From assembly GCF_000429505.1 (NCBI RefSeq), contig NZ_AUBZ01000001.1, forward strand, positions 186,001 through 250,000: a DNA stretch of 64,000 bases, in the 5' to 3' direction. The DNA is from Aliagarivorans taiwanensis DSM 22990. GTDB taxonomy: Bacteria > Pseudomonadota > Gammaproteobacteria > Enterobacterales > Celerinatantimonadaceae. This document shows positions 1 through 9,050 of the stretch, in pieces. Position 1 is the first letter of the stretch. The number at the start of each line of letters is the position of its first letter. Position numbers and translations under genes: made by a program. Under the pieces are notes generated by a model. That model was not told the DNA's origin. It searched no databases and saw only the letters and a program-made list of their open reading frames with translations.

Positions 1-230
1 GTTAACTGCCGGGCCATCGATTCGCCCAAGGGAAACAGCGCCATCTGCAGCCCTAACAAGAACAGCACCATACCGATGATCACAAAACCGGTGCCCACCG
101 CAAGCTGGGTGGGGCGACGTAGTGCGATGCGCAACACCACCAAGTGGAAGAACAGAATGGTCGCCACGATGGGTGCCACATCGCCCAAGGTACCAAACAG
201 ATTACTGAGAAACTCGACCCACCAAACCAT
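1..230 (-). CDS. DUF1538 family membrane protein (partial, C-terminus beyond window)
   Basis: Only the first 76 codons are inside the window. The N-terminus ([20 protein letters not shown]) is followed by two hydrophobic stretches and an LGLQMALFPLGESMA segment, which matches the [15 protein letters not shown] segment of the neighbouring gene. It is therefore a second copy of the same domain. Its ATG overlaps the TAA stop of the upstream gene by one base (TAATG), so the two are translationally coupled. DUF1538 proteins are multi-pass inner-membrane proteins of unknown function that often occur as adjacent pairs or fusions. I would not assign a substrate. Family call is from pattern recognition, not a search. 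Confidence 0.8.
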   Translation of the reverse strand, partial: MVWWVEFLSNLFGTLGDVAPIVATILFFHLVVLRIALRRPTQLAVGTGFVIIGMVLFLLGLQMALFPLGESMARQL

Positions 231-964
231 TACCAGATAATCCCAAATAGCAGCACAAATAGGACCGGCGTTAACGACGCCAGCGCAATTAAACCAAACC
301 CATCCAGCAAGGGGTTGCGCCCCTTAATCGCATTCGCCAAGCCCACCCCTAGTGCCGTTACCAGCGGTACGGTGATGGTCGAGGTGGTCACGCCGCCGCT
401 GTCGTAGGCGATACCGATAATCTCCTGCGGCGCAAACGCAGTAATCACCACCACCAGCACATAACCGCCGATCATCAGCCAATGCAGCGGCCAGCCACGC
501 AGCACCCTCAATACCCCCACCACAATTGCCAAGCCCACAGCAGCGGCGACACAAAGGCGTAAAGCGGCAGCGTATTCTTGACGGGCGGCATCGCTATCGA
601 CGATATGCTCGGTGACAGCGGCGACCTTGGCCGCCTCGTCTGCCACCGCAATCAACGCCGGTTCGGCAATGGTGGTGCCAAAGCCCAAACAAAAGGCAAA
701 CAGCAGCAAGGCCGAGAGCTTTCCCTTATGGGCAAAGGCATGGGCCATATCCTCTCCCACTGGGAACAAGCCCAGCTCCAACCCCATCACAAAGCAGGTT
801 AGGCCGAGCACCACCAGCGCGGTGCCCAGAAACACATTGGCAAGATCGGGAAGCGGGGATTGCAAGACAAACAGTTGGAAAAATGCGACCACCAGGATTA
901 TCGGGCTGATATCCCTGAGGCTTTTGAGGAGAGAATCGAAAAAGTGAGAGAGGTGATAACCCAT
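230..964 (-). CDS. DUF1538 family integral membrane protein
   Basis: The 244-residue product has about six or seven hydrophobic segments and the conserved-looking stretches [24 protein letters not shown] and [14 protein letters not shown]. These are the parts I associate with DUF1538, an uncharacterised inner-membrane family in proteobacteria. The repeated loops with glycine, threonine and glutamate resemble re-entrant elements of transporters, but that is inference. The start ATG has a GGGGACG purine run a few bases upstream. The gene forms a two-gene operon with the truncated DUF1538 gene downstream. About 190 bases separate it from the preceding methyltransferase gene on the same strand, so it probably has its own promoter. 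Confidence 0.85.
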   Translation of the reverse strand: MGYHLSHFFDSLLKSLRDISPIILVVAFFQLFVLQSPLPDLANVFLGTALVVLGLTCFVMGLELGLFPVGEDMAHAFAHKGKLSALLLFAFCLGFGTTIAEPALIAVADEAAKVAAVTEHIVDSDAARQEYAAALRLCVAAAVGLAIVVGVLRVLRGWPLHWLMIGGYVLVVVITAFAPQEIIGIAYDSGGVTTSTITVPLVTALGVGLANAIKGRNPLLDGFGLIALASLTPVLFVLLFGIIW

Positions 965-1157
965 ACTCGTCCCCTAGTCATGCCATCATCGCGCGGGCCC
1001 AAAAGGCCTATAAACTGATGAGTACGATGGATGGCCGGCTAATCACAGCTGCGATGGAATGCAGCAGTTGTAACCAACATAACATGGGGGAGCAAAAGGG
1101 CCAGCAGCTTGAGCCACTTTTGCGTGTCCAAGCTGCGGAAAACAAAGGGATTGAGAG

Positions 1158-2057
1158 CTAGCTAACAGCAGCGGCGCGCTCGAACAATAAAACCTTTAGG
1201 CCAGCATCGGCGTCTTTCTCCAACACCAAGTCTGGACGCGCCAGCGCTTCAACAAAGCGCAGCTCAGGCGCTTCATTCGCTACACAATCGAGCAGAAACT
1301 GCTGGTCGAGCCAAGGCGCATTTAGGCACAACAAGGCTTGGCCGTTGTCACTCAGTAGACTCGGCAACTGACGGACGATTCGCTGGTAGTCTTTCTCCAC
1401 CAAGAAGCTGCCCTTTTGCATTGACGGTGGATCGGCAATCACCAAATCATAAGGCCCAAATTTGCGCAGCTTACCCCAAGACTTAAACAGGTCATGGGCA
1501 AAGAACTTGGCGCGCTTAACATCGAGCTGATTAAGGCGCAGGTTGTTGCGCCCCACGTTCAAGGCTGCCTGGCTCATATCCAGATTCACCACCAGCTCAG
1601 CGCCACCGGCCAACGCCGCCACCGCAAAGCCGCAGGTGTAAGAGAACAGATTAAGGATGGTCTTGCCGCTGGCTCGCTGTTGCACCCACTGGCGTCCTGC
1701 GGCCATATCAAGGAACAACCCAAAGTTTTGATTGGTGCCAATATCAACCTGATAGTGCAGCCCATGTTCAGTGACCTGGCTAGGCGTTTGCGCCTCGCCC
1801 CACAGCCACTGCACCGGCGCGCCCGGCTGGTCGCGTTGCTGCAGATAGATACTCTTTACCGCCGCATCGGCCTGCAGACGGGCCATTAGCGCTGCCAAAA
1901 CAGGCTCCGCCAAGGGCTCATAAGCCACAATCAGTGCTAAAGGCGGCAGCCACTCAAGGTTGAACGCCTCGGCGCCAGGTACACAGTTTCCTCGTCCGTG
2001 GATTACGCGTAGTGCCTCAGCTCCAAGCTCAGGCAGGTCAAAGGAAAAATTACTCAC
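1158..2057 (-). CDS. class I SAM-dependent methyltransferase, RlmI/YccW-like
   Basis: The 299-residue protein carries a Rossmann methyltransferase core. Motif I is ILNLFSYTCGFAVAALAGGA around residues 136-155, the acidic motif II is VVNLDMSQAALNVG, and motif IV is DLVIADPPSMQKGSF. The ADPPS motif is typical of the RlmI/RlmK and COG1092 group that methylate rRNA bases. RlmI has an N-terminal PUA domain; this protein is about 100 residues shorter and lacks a recognisable one, so its target is uncertain. Its start overlaps the stop of the AI-2E transporter gene by eight bases, which suggests co-translation. Confidence 0.82.
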   Translation of the reverse strand: MSNFSFDLPELGAEALRVIHGRGNCVPGAEAFNLEWLPPLALIVAYEPLAEPVLAALMARLQADAAVKSIYLQQRDQPGAPVQWLWGEAQTPSQVTEHGLHYQVDIGTNQNFGLFLDMAAGRQWVQQRASGKTILNLFSYTCGFAVAALAGGAELVVNLDMSQAALNVGRNNLRLNQLDVKRAKFFAHDLFKSWGKLRKFGPYDLVIADPPSMQKGSFLVEKDYQRIVRQLPSLLSDNGQALLCLNAPWLDQQFLLDCVANEAPELRFVEALARPDLVLEKDADAGLKVLLFERAAAVS

Positions 2058-3147
2058 TCTTTTCTAACTCAATATGTTCTAGTTCTAATTGCTCGATATC
2101 GATGCGCTTTAGCTCATCGGGGTGGGCCAGCAAGGATGCAACCCAGTGGCCTGACTCGCTCGATTCCAGCGCAATCTTTAAGATCATGGTTAAGGGCACC
2201 GATAGCAGCATGCCCACGCTGCCAAACAGCCAGCCCCAGAAGATCAACGATAGGATCACCACCAGCGACGACAGCCCAAGGCCCTTGCCCATCACCCGCG
2301 GCTCAATCATGTTGCCCACCACCATATTTACCGAAAAGTACAGCGCCATCACAATCGCCGCCTCTTTTACCCCAAACTGCACCAGCGCCAAGATAATTGG
2401 CGGAATGGCCGCAATCAGCGAGCCAACGTTCGGGATGAAATTCAGCAAGAATGCCAACAAGGCCCACATCACCGCATAATCAAGGCGCAGCATGCTCAGC
2501 ACTATCAGCACTGGGGTGGCGGTAATCAGACTGATCAGCGCTTTTACCGCAATGTAGTTGTTCACTGCCTTGAGCGAGCGGTCAATCTGCGACATCCGAA
2601 TATCAGGGCTGTGCAGCGCATAATGCAGGCGCTGCGGCATGCTGTCGGCTTCCAGCAACATAAACACGGTGACCAACAAAATCATAAAGATGTTAGTCGC
2701 TGCGCCACTTAAGCCGGACAAGGTATTGGCGAACAGCCCCAGCACCACGCCCGGGTCAAAATAGCCGGTAATCATCGACATGTTTACTTCGATATCGAAG
2801 CGCGCCGCAAGCTGCACCACGCCGCCTAAGCGCTGCAGCAGTTGATCGCGATACTCCGGGATAGCCGCGCGGAAGTCATTGACCGAGTTACCCACCACGC
2901 CGGCGATTAACATCAGGGCCACGATAATCAATACCAATACTGCCAACACCGCCAGCACTCGTGGAATGCGCAGCTTGGTCAACATCTTAACCAGCGGGTT
3001 AGCAATAATGGCAATAAACAATGAAAGCAAAAATGGGATAAGCACCGGAGTTGCCGCCTTTAGGCCCGCCAACACCACGATAATAGATGCACAAATCAAT
3101 AACCCATCTCGAAAATTAGCTTCTCGGTTTACGGCAGGAAATTTCAC
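2050..3147 (-). CDS. AI-2E family transporter (UPF0118, PerM/TqsA-like)
   Basis: The 365-residue inner-membrane protein has a paired N-terminal hydrophobic block (residues 15-90), a soluble loop (about 90-145) and a C-terminal block of four or five helices. Within that block the stretch LNFIPNVGSLIAAIPPIILAL is the hallmark of the AI-2E exporter family, once called UPF0118. Members export small molecules or act as sodium/proton antiporters; the AI-2 role is proven only for some. The C-terminal tail is acidic and glutamate-rich. The start has a clear AAGGAGTGAGATGTG ribosome site. It overlaps the methyltransferase gene downstream and is separated by 64 bases from the FolM-like gene upstream on the same strand. 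Confidence 0.9.
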   Translation of the reverse strand: MKFPAVNREANFRDGLLICASIIVVLAGLKAATPVLIPFLLSLFIAIIANPLVKMLTKLRIPRVLAVLAVLVLIIVALMLIAGVVGNSVNDFRAAIPEYRDQLLQRLGGVVQLAARFDIEVNMSMITGYFDPGVVLGLFANTLSGLSGAATNIFMILLVTVFMLLEADSMPQRLHYALHSPDIRMSQIDRSLKAVNNYIAVKALISLITATPVLIVLSMLRLDYAVMWALLAFLLNFIPNVGSLIAAIPPIILALVQFGVKEAAIVMALYFSVNMVVGNMIEPRVMGKGLGLSSLVVILSLIFWGWLFGSVGMLLSVPLTMILKIALESSESGHWVASLLAHPDELKRIDIEQLELEHIELEKSE

Positions 3148-3211
3148 ATCTCACTCCTTAACAGTGATTTGCTTGCAAGTGTAAGTTCAGCCAAAGATAA
3201 AACCAACACAT

Positions 3212-3925
3212 TTACCAAGCACTTAACGAGCGGCCACCATCGACTTTGAGTGTTTCTCCGGTGATAAAGTGGTTGGCCAGCAACATCTCAACGACCTGCC
3301 ACACCGGCTCAAAGCCCCCTTCCCGCCCAAGCGGCGTGCTGGCTAGCACCTGCGCACGTTGTGCCTCGCTGTGTTCCGGCAAAAAAGACAATGGCCCGGG
3401 AGCGATACAGTTGACCCGAATATATGGGGCCCAGGCAGCGGCGTAGCCTTGCATCAAACAGCTAAGGGCCGCTTTTGAGGCGCAGTAGGCGCGTTTATCC
3501 GGGCGCGGCAGCTGCGCGTAGATATCGGTGATGGCGATAATCTGCCCGCGTGCATTACGCAGTGCGGCTTGCAGCGCCTCGCTGAGTATCTGCGGCGCAT
3601 GAAAATGCAGTGCCATCGCCCGCTGGCCGAGCCCTAGATGCTCGCTTAACGTGACATGCTCGCTCTCGCCTTCGAACAGTGAGGCGTTGTGCAGTAGCAA
3701 ATCCAGGCTAGGCAGCTCGGCGGTGAGGCGCTCAGCCAAGCCGAGCAGTTGGCCCGCGTCGGTGAAGTCACACTGATAAAGCCTCACCCCACGTTTAGCC
3801 AAGGCCTCGGTTTGCTCACTCGCCCGGCGATAATGACCAAACACCTGCCAGCCCTGCGCCAAAAACTGCTCGGCGAGGTGGAAACCTAAACGCCGTCCAA
3901 TTCCACTGATAAACACTATCGGCAT
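3212..3925 (-). CDS. short-chain dehydrogenase, FolM-like dihydromonapterin/dihydrofolate reductase
   Basis: The 237-residue SDR enzyme has the cofactor motif GIGRRLG near residues 9-15. This RR-L variant of TGxxxGxG is seen in pteridine reductases and FolM. LLLHNAS follows at residues 78-84, where other SDRs have NNAG. The catalytic tyrosine-lysine pair is in YCASK, and IAPGPLSF and VDGGRSLSAW end the fold. FolM of E. coli shares the G-RR-G and LHNAS features and reduces dihydromonapterin with NADPH. That supports a pterin substrate, though the specificity is inferred. It is divergent from the epimerase gene with about 70 bases between. Confidence 0.78.
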   Translation of the reverse strand: MPIVFISGIGRRLGFHLAEQFLAQGWQVFGHYRRASEQTEALAKRGVRLYQCDFTDAGQLLGLAERLTAELPSLDLLLHNASLFEGESEHVTLSEHLGLGQRAMALHFHAPQILSEALQAALRNARGQIIAITDIYAQLPRPDKRAYCASKAALSCLMQGYAAAWAPYIRVNCIAPGPLSFLPEHSEAQRAQVLASTPLGREGGFEPVWQVVEMLLANHFITGETLKVDGGRSLSAW

Positions 3926-3996
3926 ACTTCAATGATCCCCTGAATCTCTGCTATCGTTATTGAAATCAATAACTAAGTTAGCCAACGGCCCTGTTA

Positions 3997-4890
3997 ATGA
4001 AAATTTTGCTCACCGGCGGCACTGGTTTTATCGGCCAGTCCCTCGCCCGGCAATTACAGCCAAAGCACCAGCTTATCATCCTAACCCGGCGCCCGGTACG
4101 CGCCTACCAACAACTCGGCCATAACATCTTAGCTATCAGCTCTTTGGATGAGCTACAAGACCTCAATGATGTCGATGCAGTGATTAACCTGGCCGGCGAA
4201 CCCATCGCCAACCGCCGCTGGACCGCCAAGCAAAAACAACGGATCTGCGACAGTCGCTGGCAGCTCACCGAAGAGCTGGTTGAGATGATCAATAACAGCA
4301 TGCCACGCCCGCACACCTTTATCAGCGGCAGCGCCATCGGCGTCTACGGTACCGAGATCGACGGCGAGATCGACGAAGCAACGCAGGTACACGAGCAGTG
4401 CTTTACCCGCACCGTCTGTAAGCGTTGGGAAGAGCTGGCGCTAAAGGCTGAGAGCGAGCAAACCCGCGTCTGCCTGCTGCGCACTGGCGTGGTGCTGGGG
4501 GTTGAAGGCGGCGCGCTGGCGAAGATGCTACCGGCCTTTAAGCTCGGCGCAGGCGGACCGATGGGCAGTGGTCAGCAGATGATGTCGTGGATCCACATTC
4601 AAGATATGGTCAACGGCATCATATTCTTGTTAAACAATAGTGAGACCTCCGGCGTGTATAACTTCACCGCCCCAGCCCCGGTGAGCAATCAACAGTTCAG
4701 CGAAGTACTGGCCAAGCAACTGGGCCGCCCCTGTTTTTTCCGCACGCCCAAGCAAGTGCTGGATCTGGCCTTCGGCGAGATGGCCACCTTACTGCTTGAT
4801 GGCCAGCAGGTGCTACCCAAGCGCTTGTTAGAGGCTGGCTATAAGTTCCGCTACCCGAGCTTAGATAAGGCCATGCGCCAGCTGGTGTAA
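3997..4890 (+). CDS. TIGR01777 family epimerase (YfcH-like)
   Basis: The 297-residue protein starts with the NAD(P)-binding motif LLTGGTGFIGQSLA and contains INLAGEPIANRRW, which I recognise as diagnostic of TIGR01777/YfcH proteins. RTGVVLGVEGGALAKMLPAF, GGPMGSGQQMMSWIHIQDM and the C-terminal DUF1731-type tail (LLDGQQVLPKRLLEAGYKF) complete the family pattern. These proteins resemble nucleoside-diphosphate-sugar epimerases, but their substrate is unknown; cyanobacterial and plant relatives are linked to cell division or chloroplast function. The gene is monocistronic and convergent with the Tag-like gene, whose stop lies 23 bases beyond its own. Confidence 0.92.
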   Translation: MKILLTGGTGFIGQSLARQLQPKHQLIILTRRPVRAYQQLGHNILAISSLDELQDLNDVDAVINLAGEPIANRRWTAKQKQRICDSRWQLTEELVEMINNSMPRPHTFISGSAIGVYGTEIDGEIDEATQVHEQCFTRTVCKRWEELALKAESEQTRVCLLRTGVVLGVEGGALAKMLPAFKLGAGGPMGSGQQMMSWIHIQDMVNGIIFLLNNSETSGVYNFTAPAPVSNQQFSEVLAKQLGRPCFFRTPKQVLDLAFGEMATLLLDGQQVLPKRLLEAGYKFRYPSLDKAMRQLV

Positions 4891-4913
4891 TTGCACCGCC
4901 CCAATAAACTGCA

Positions 4914-5609
4914 CTATTCGGCCAGCTGCACGGCGTTATCACCCACGCTGTAGGCAATCACCTGCGACAGCTGGGTGAGCGACAGGCCTGACTGCTGTTG
5001 GAGTTCGTTAAACACCTGCTGCACTTGATTTAGCGCACGCTGGCTGGAAGGCGCTTTGTCGATATGGCCCTGCGCCTGCAGATAGCCCACCACATCTTTC
5101 GAGAGCACAAAGGTATCCTTACCCATCCGCCGCAGCGCATAGGAAGCGCTATTCCCGCCCAAACGCGCCCCTTGTTTTTTTAGCAGCAGCCATAGGCCCA
5201 CGATATCTTGCTCCGGCCACTCGGCGATAAACTTGGCAAAGCTACCGTGCTGCTCTGCCAACTCCACCATCATCTGGGCATTGGCGGGGACCGTGAGGAT
5301 CTTCTGGCGATTGCGGATAATCCCGGCGTCATTACACAGGCGTTCAATGTGCCCATCATCCAGCAGTAACATCTTGGCTGGCTCGAAACCAAAGAAGGCG
5401 CGCTCAAACGCCGGCCATTTTTGCTCCACCACCCGCCAAACGAAGCCGGATTGAAAGATGACTTGGGTAAAGGCGGCCAGCCAGCGGTCATCGCTAACCT
5501 CAGCTAGCTCGGCAGTGCTGCGCGGCACACTGAGCATCGCCTCTAATGCGGCATCCCCGCCCTTACGCTCGGCGGCGCGTTGCCAAACAGTACTAAATTT
5601 TTCTACCAT
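4914..5609 (-). CDS. DNA-3-methyladenine glycosylase I family protein (Tag-like)
   Basis: The 231-residue protein matches the Tag helix-hairpin-helix superfamily in its middle part: FVWRVVEQKWPAFERAFFGF (residues 55-75) and DAGIIRNRQKI (93-103) parallel E. coli Tag segments around the 3-methyladenine pocket. E. coli Tag is about 187 residues and carries a zinc snap of N-terminal Cys and C-terminal His/Cys residues. This protein has no N-terminal Cys-Trp motif and extends further at the C-terminus, so it belongs to a variant subgroup. Base-excision activity is likely but not certain. It is convergent with the epimerase gene and lies downstream of TIGR03503 with a terminator-like hairpin between. 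Confidence 0.75.
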   Translation of the reverse strand: MVEKFSTVWQRAAERKGGDAALEAMLSVPRSTAELAEVSDDRWLAAFTQVIFQSGFVWRVVEQKWPAFERAFFGFEPAKMLLLDDGHIERLCNDAGIIRNRQKILTVPANAQMMVELAEQHGSFAKFIAEWPEQDIVGLWLLLKKQGARLGGNSASYALRRMGKDTFVLSKDVVGYLQAQGHIDKAPSSQRALNQVQQVFNELQQQSGLSLTQLSQVIAYSVGDNAVQLAE

Positions 5610-5640
5610 GGTGTGTTGTTACCTTGTGAGCACAGATCAA

Positions 5641-5665
5641 ACAGGGGAGCTGATTGCTCCCCTGT
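5641..5665 (-). terminator. probable terminator hairpin after the TIGR03503 gene
   Basis: A perfect 10-bp stem, ACAGGGGAGC / GCTCCCCTGT, encloses a five-base loop. Read on the minus strand it is followed by TTTGATC, a weak U-tract. It sits 45 bases beyond the stop of the TIGR03503 gene and 32 bases before the Tag-like start, which is where a transcript from dnaQ-TIGR03503 would be expected to end. Confidence 0.6.
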
Positions 5666-5709
5666 ATCGCTCAAGCCTAACGCTTGCAGATGTGCGTTTC
5701 CAGCACTTG

Positions 5710-6993
5710 TTATTCTTGCGGCATGTTCAGCTCTGGGCCTTCACTCATCTTAGGCTCAGGACCACCATTCATCGCAGGCGCTTCACTTTGGCGCGCTTTC
5801 TCCAGCGCCTTCTTAAAGGCAACCCGCTTGCGCCACCAAATAAAGCCGAACACAGCACCAACCAGCAGCAACACGCCGAAGACGATGCCAATAATCATCC
5901 CCCATGGCGAACTGGGCTCCTCGGCTTCGGCCGCCTGCTCGAGCACTTCCGGTGCAACCGGTGGTGGCGGCGGCGGCAAGATCACGAAGTCTTCTTCTGG
6001 AAACTCAACCACCAGCTCACGCCCATCAAGGGTGTTGGCCAGGATCGTACCGCCGACCCGGTAGCGGCCATGCATCGCGGGAGTCGGCAGTGGCACAGCA
6101 ATCTTGTCGGTCTCGGCAAACACCTGAAACGGCTCTTCCCAGCCAACATTGTTGAACACCTTACCATCGATGATCACGCTGCTGGGGTCTAGCTCATCAC
6201 GGTCGATCTGCATATGCATCACCGCTTGATTGCTATCATCATCAGGCGCATCGATTTTCACCGACACCGGGTTGGGATAAATAAACACCTCTTGGCGTAG
6301 TGCGCGGGTGAACACCTCGTTGATGGTGCTGACCACCAGCTCGTATTTACCGGGCTCGATGTCTACATCGACCACCGCGGTGAAAATACCGTCATCGGGG
6401 ACTTCATCGAACTTCTTACCATCGTCATAAAACTTGGCCAGCTCTTCGCGACGTACCCGTTCACGCAGGTCGATATTCACCGTGCGATTCACCGCAACGC
6501 TCAGCAGCGCTTCATCGATATACACGCCCAAGTCGATTTTATCGCCGCGGTTATGTAGCTGGGCGGCGATCTTAAGGCGTTCACCAAAGTAGAGTTGGGT
6601 TGGGATCTCATCGACCTCCAGCGCCACATCGCTAAGTAGCTGGATACGGTTACGACCACGGTTCTCAGCCACCGCCTGCCAAGGGCCGGGCATTGGGTTC
6701 TCGATGGTCACGATGTCCATCTCGTCGGTTTCCAGCCAGGTGGCATTTTCCGGCAGATCCCATGCATACAGCTTGCTGCCGTTAGGTCGCACCAATACCG
6801 CCGCTCGGGTTCCCTCTTCGCGATACAGGATAAAGGTGATCTTTTCTATCCCATGGTCGAGCCGGAAGCGGTTATCAATAAGCGGCACATCACGATTGGT
6901 AAAAATCTCGTTTGCTGAGGCAAACAGAGGTAATACAGCGATAATCGACCACAGACAGGTTCGGCTAAACAGCCGGATTAGAGCTTGCGCCAA
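5710..6993 (-). CDS. TIGR03503 family protein, single-pass membrane protein
   Basis: The 427-residue protein has an N-terminal signal peptide (hydrophobic to about residue 27, ending near SANE) and a long soluble periplasmic region rich in beta-strand-like sequence. A proline run (PPPPPPPVAPE) leads to one transmembrane helix near residues 366-389, then a short basic cytoplasmic tail. This layout and the segment GKKFDEVPDDGIFTAVVDV fit TIGR03503, a gammaproteobacterial family of unknown function. Its start overlaps the 3' end of dnaQ by 16 bases, so it is probably co-transcribed. No enzymatic motif is visible; an envelope structural or adhesion-like role is only a guess from the domain plan. 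Confidence 0.8.
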   Translation of the reverse strand: MAQALIRLFSRTCLWSIIAVLPLFASANEIFTNRDVPLIDNRFRLDHGIEKITFILYREEGTRAAVLVRPNGSKLYAWDLPENATWLETDEMDIVTIENPMPGPWQAVAENRGRNRIQLLSDVALEVDEIPTQLYFGERLKIAAQLHNRGDKIDLGVYIDEALLSVAVNRTVNIDLRERVRREELAKFYDDGKKFDEVPDDGIFTAVVDVDIEPGKYELVVSTINEVFTRALRQEVFIYPNPVSVKIDAPDDDSNQAVMHMQIDRDELDPSSVIIDGKVFNNVGWEEPFQVFAETDKIAVPLPTPAMHGRYRVGGTILANTLDGRELVVEFPEEDFVILPPPPPPVAPEVLEQAAEAEEPSSPWGMIIGIVFGVLLLVGAVFGFIWWRKRVAFKKALEKARQSEAPAMNGGPEPKMSEGPELNMPQE

Positions 6994-7751
6994 AGGCAGC
7001 TTCCTCCTTTTTTCTCCACCAGTTCAAGACGCTCTTGATGCAGGCCTTGCTCTTCGTCGCTGGCAAACACAACCGCCAACGGTGGGCGTTCAGCTGCCAG
7101 GCGACGTACGCCCAAGCCCTGCTCTTCACCATCTTGACCATGGATCAGGTTTAACTTGTTTTGACCCCCGGTCATCTTCAAGAACACTTCGGCCAATAAC
7201 TCGGCATCGAGCAATGCGCCGTGGTAGGTACGTGATGAACGGTCTACGCCGTAGTAATCACTCAAGGCATCCAGGTTCTTACGCGCAGGCAGCGGCTTGC
7301 TGCCCGCCAACTGCACCTCTCGGCCGTTGTATTCGCCGCGACGTGCTACCAACAGGGAGTCGGTGACACTACAGATATCGGCACACTTGGGGCGTGCTTG
7401 AGGCAACATCGATAATTCGTGATCAAGGAAGCTAATATCGAACTGGGCGTTGTGTGCCACCAGCTCGGCACCATCGATAAAGGCCAGAAAATCATCGGCA
7501 ATCTCGTGGAACAGCGGCTTGTCGAGGACAAACTCATCGGTAATTCCGTGAACCTCGATCGCCTCATCGTCGATCTTCTGTTGCGGGTTGATATACACAT
7601 GGTAGGTGCGACCGGTCAGCTTACGGTCAATCACTTCAACACAACCAATCTCGATCACCCGGTGGCCTTGATAAATGGGGCCGCCACTGTCGTTCATACC
7701 GGTGGTTTCTGTATCGAAAACCACCTGTCGTTGCATCGGAGATTGGTTCAC
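6978..7751 (-). CDS. dnaQ: DNA polymerase III epsilon subunit (proofreading exonuclease)
   Basis: The 257-residue protein has the three exonuclease motifs of the DEDDh family: VFDTETTGMN (D13, E15), HNAQFDISFLDHEL and YHGALLDAELLAEVF. The C-terminal end KKGGSCLWRKL matches the segment that binds the alpha subunit in E. coli. Between motifs II and III there are about 14 extra residues (RGEYNGREVQLAGSKPLPAR) where E. coli has KMFPGKRN. The start is a GTG preceded by AGGAAAACAA. It is divergent from rnhA with 53 bases between, as in E. coli. The gene proofreads replication errors as part of the core polymerase. Confidence 0.96.
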   Translation of the reverse strand: MNQSPMQRQVVFDTETTGMNDSGGPIYQGHRVIEIGCVEVIDRKLTGRTYHVYINPQQKIDDEAIEVHGITDEFVLDKPLFHEIADDFLAFIDGAELVAHNAQFDISFLDHELSMLPQARPKCADICSVTDSLLVARRGEYNGREVQLAGSKPLPARKNLDALSDYYGVDRSSRTYHGALLDAELLAEVFLKMTGGQNKLNLIHGQDGEEQGLGVRRLAAERPPLAVVFASDEEQGLHQERLELVEKKGGSCLWRKL

Positions 7752-7804
7752 TTGTTTTCCTATGTCACACTGTAGGGAGAAATTTCCCCTAGTTTACCAA
7801 AGTT

Positions 7805-8272
7805 ATGCAGCAAGAAGTTGAAGTGTTTACCGACGGTTCCTGTTTAGGTAACCCCGGCCCGGGCGGTTATGGTGCCATTCTGACCTACGGCGCTCACCGC
7901 AAAGAGTTAAGCCAAGGCTACAAGCGCACCACCAATAACCGCATGGAGCTGCTCGCCGCGATTGTAGCGCTGGAAAGCTTAAAGCGCCCCTGCAAGGTAA
8001 CACTAACCACCGACAGCCAGTATGTACGCCAAGGCATTACCTCGTGGCTGGCCGGTTGGAAGCGCAAAGGCTGGAAGACCGCCAGCAAACAGCCGGTTAA
8101 AAACGTTGATTTGTGGAAGCGCTTGGACGCCGCGAGTCAGCAACATGATGTGGACTGGCAGTGGGTGAAAGGCCATAGCGGCCACCCGGAGAATGAGCGC
8201 TGTGACGATTTGGCGCGCGACGCCGCCAGCGGCAGAGACTTACTGGTCGACGAGGGCTATCAGGAAAGCTAA
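7805..8272 (+). CDS. rnhA: ribonuclease HI
   Basis: The 155-residue protein has all catalytic residues in standard places: D10 in FTDGSC, E48 in [10 protein letters not shown]70 in TTDSQYV, and the final aspartate in NERCDDLA after the histidine of KGHSGH. It also has the basic handle region [12 protein letters not shown]. It degrades the RNA strand of RNA:DNA hybrids during primer removal and R-loop repair. Length equals the E. coli enzyme. It shares a short divergent promoter region with dnaQ and overlaps the 3' end of the convergent yafS-like gene by four bases. Confidence 0.97.
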   Translation: MQQEVEVFTDGSCLGNPGPGGYGAILTYGAHRKELSQGYKRTTNNRMELLAAIVALESLKRPCKVTLTTDSQYVRQGITSWLAGWKRKGWKTASKQPVKNVDLWKRLDAASQQHDVDWQWVKGHSGHPENERCDDLARDAASGRDLLVDEGYQES

Positions 8273-8982
8273 CCGCCTACCGAGGTCGCCGCTATCCGCG
8301 GTTTTACCCAACGCGAGTTGCGCACCGGCGTAAGCGGCGCCCGCCGCTTACGCGCCACAATGAAATAGCACGAAGCGGTCATCCGGAAGTAATCCCGCCC
8401 AAAACGCTCGAACCACTGCGGCGCCGGCCGGTTATTCACAAAACTGGTGTAGGCAAAACGCTCGTCACTTAATACCTCAAAGCCCAGCAGGTTTAGCCAG
8501 TCCTTCACCCGTGACGGAGTGAACATCCGTGAGCTGAACGGTAGCCCCTTGCGTGGCAGCGGCACATAGCGGCGCAAACCAAGTAGGCTAATTGGATTAA
8601 ATCCGCTGAGCATGATGTAGCCATCGGCGGTCAGTACCCGCTCAACTTCTCGTAGCAGTTGGTGGGGATCTTTGGAGAAATCAAGGCTGTGCGCCAGCAA
8701 GCACATGTCGATACAGCTTTCTTGAAATGGAAGGTGCTCGGGTTTGGCTAGTACGCCAGCAAGCTGGCTTTCACGCGCCACATTGAGCTGGTGACGGACG
8801 CTGGAGACATGGCAGCTAAGTTCGGCACTGAGCGAGCCCACTTTGAGGATGTGGTAGCCAAAGATACGTGGCAATTGCTCGTCGAGCAGCGTCTGCTGCT
8901 GGCGCAACAGCCAATCACCCAGTGGCAGGTCCTGCCATGAGTGGGGGCTTGCTACAACTTCCTGAATCCTCGCTGGCCGCAT
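8269..8982 (-). CDS. class I SAM-dependent methyltransferase, YafS-like
   Basis: The 237-residue protein has a type-11 methyltransferase core: [19 protein letters not shown] is the post-II/motif IV region, followed by [20 protein letters not shown]. The glycine-rich motif I is degenerate ([13 protein letters not shown]), so SAM binding may be atypical. E. coli yafS lies in the same position between gloB and rnhA, and synteny supports orthology; its function is unknown. The start is an ATG 68 bases from the divergent gloB start. No neighbouring gene reveals the substrate. Confidence 0.85.
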   Translation of the reverse strand: MRPARIQEVVASPHSWQDLPLGDWLLRQQQTLLDEQLPRIFGYHILKVGSLSAELSCHVSSVRHQLNVARESQLAGVLAKPEHLPFQESCIDMCLLAHSLDFSKDPHQLLREVERVLTADGYIMLSGFNPISLLGLRRYVPLPRKGLPFSSRMFTPSRVKDWLNLLGFEVLSDERFAYTSFVNNRPAPQWFERFGRDYFRMTASCYFIVARKRRAPLTPVRNSRWVKPRIAATSVGG

Positions 8983-9050
8983 CGCCTTCCCGTATTAATT
9001 CGCCGCGTTTCGCGCAATAATAGCCAGACTTTAGCGACAGAGAACAGACA

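Noticed and set aside
1018-1161. 47-codon open frame on the plus strand with a CSSC motif between DUF1538 and methyltransferase genes
   Set aside because: No ribosome site at usable spacing, overlaps the methyltransferase stop region, and composition is not clearly protein-like; likely chance.
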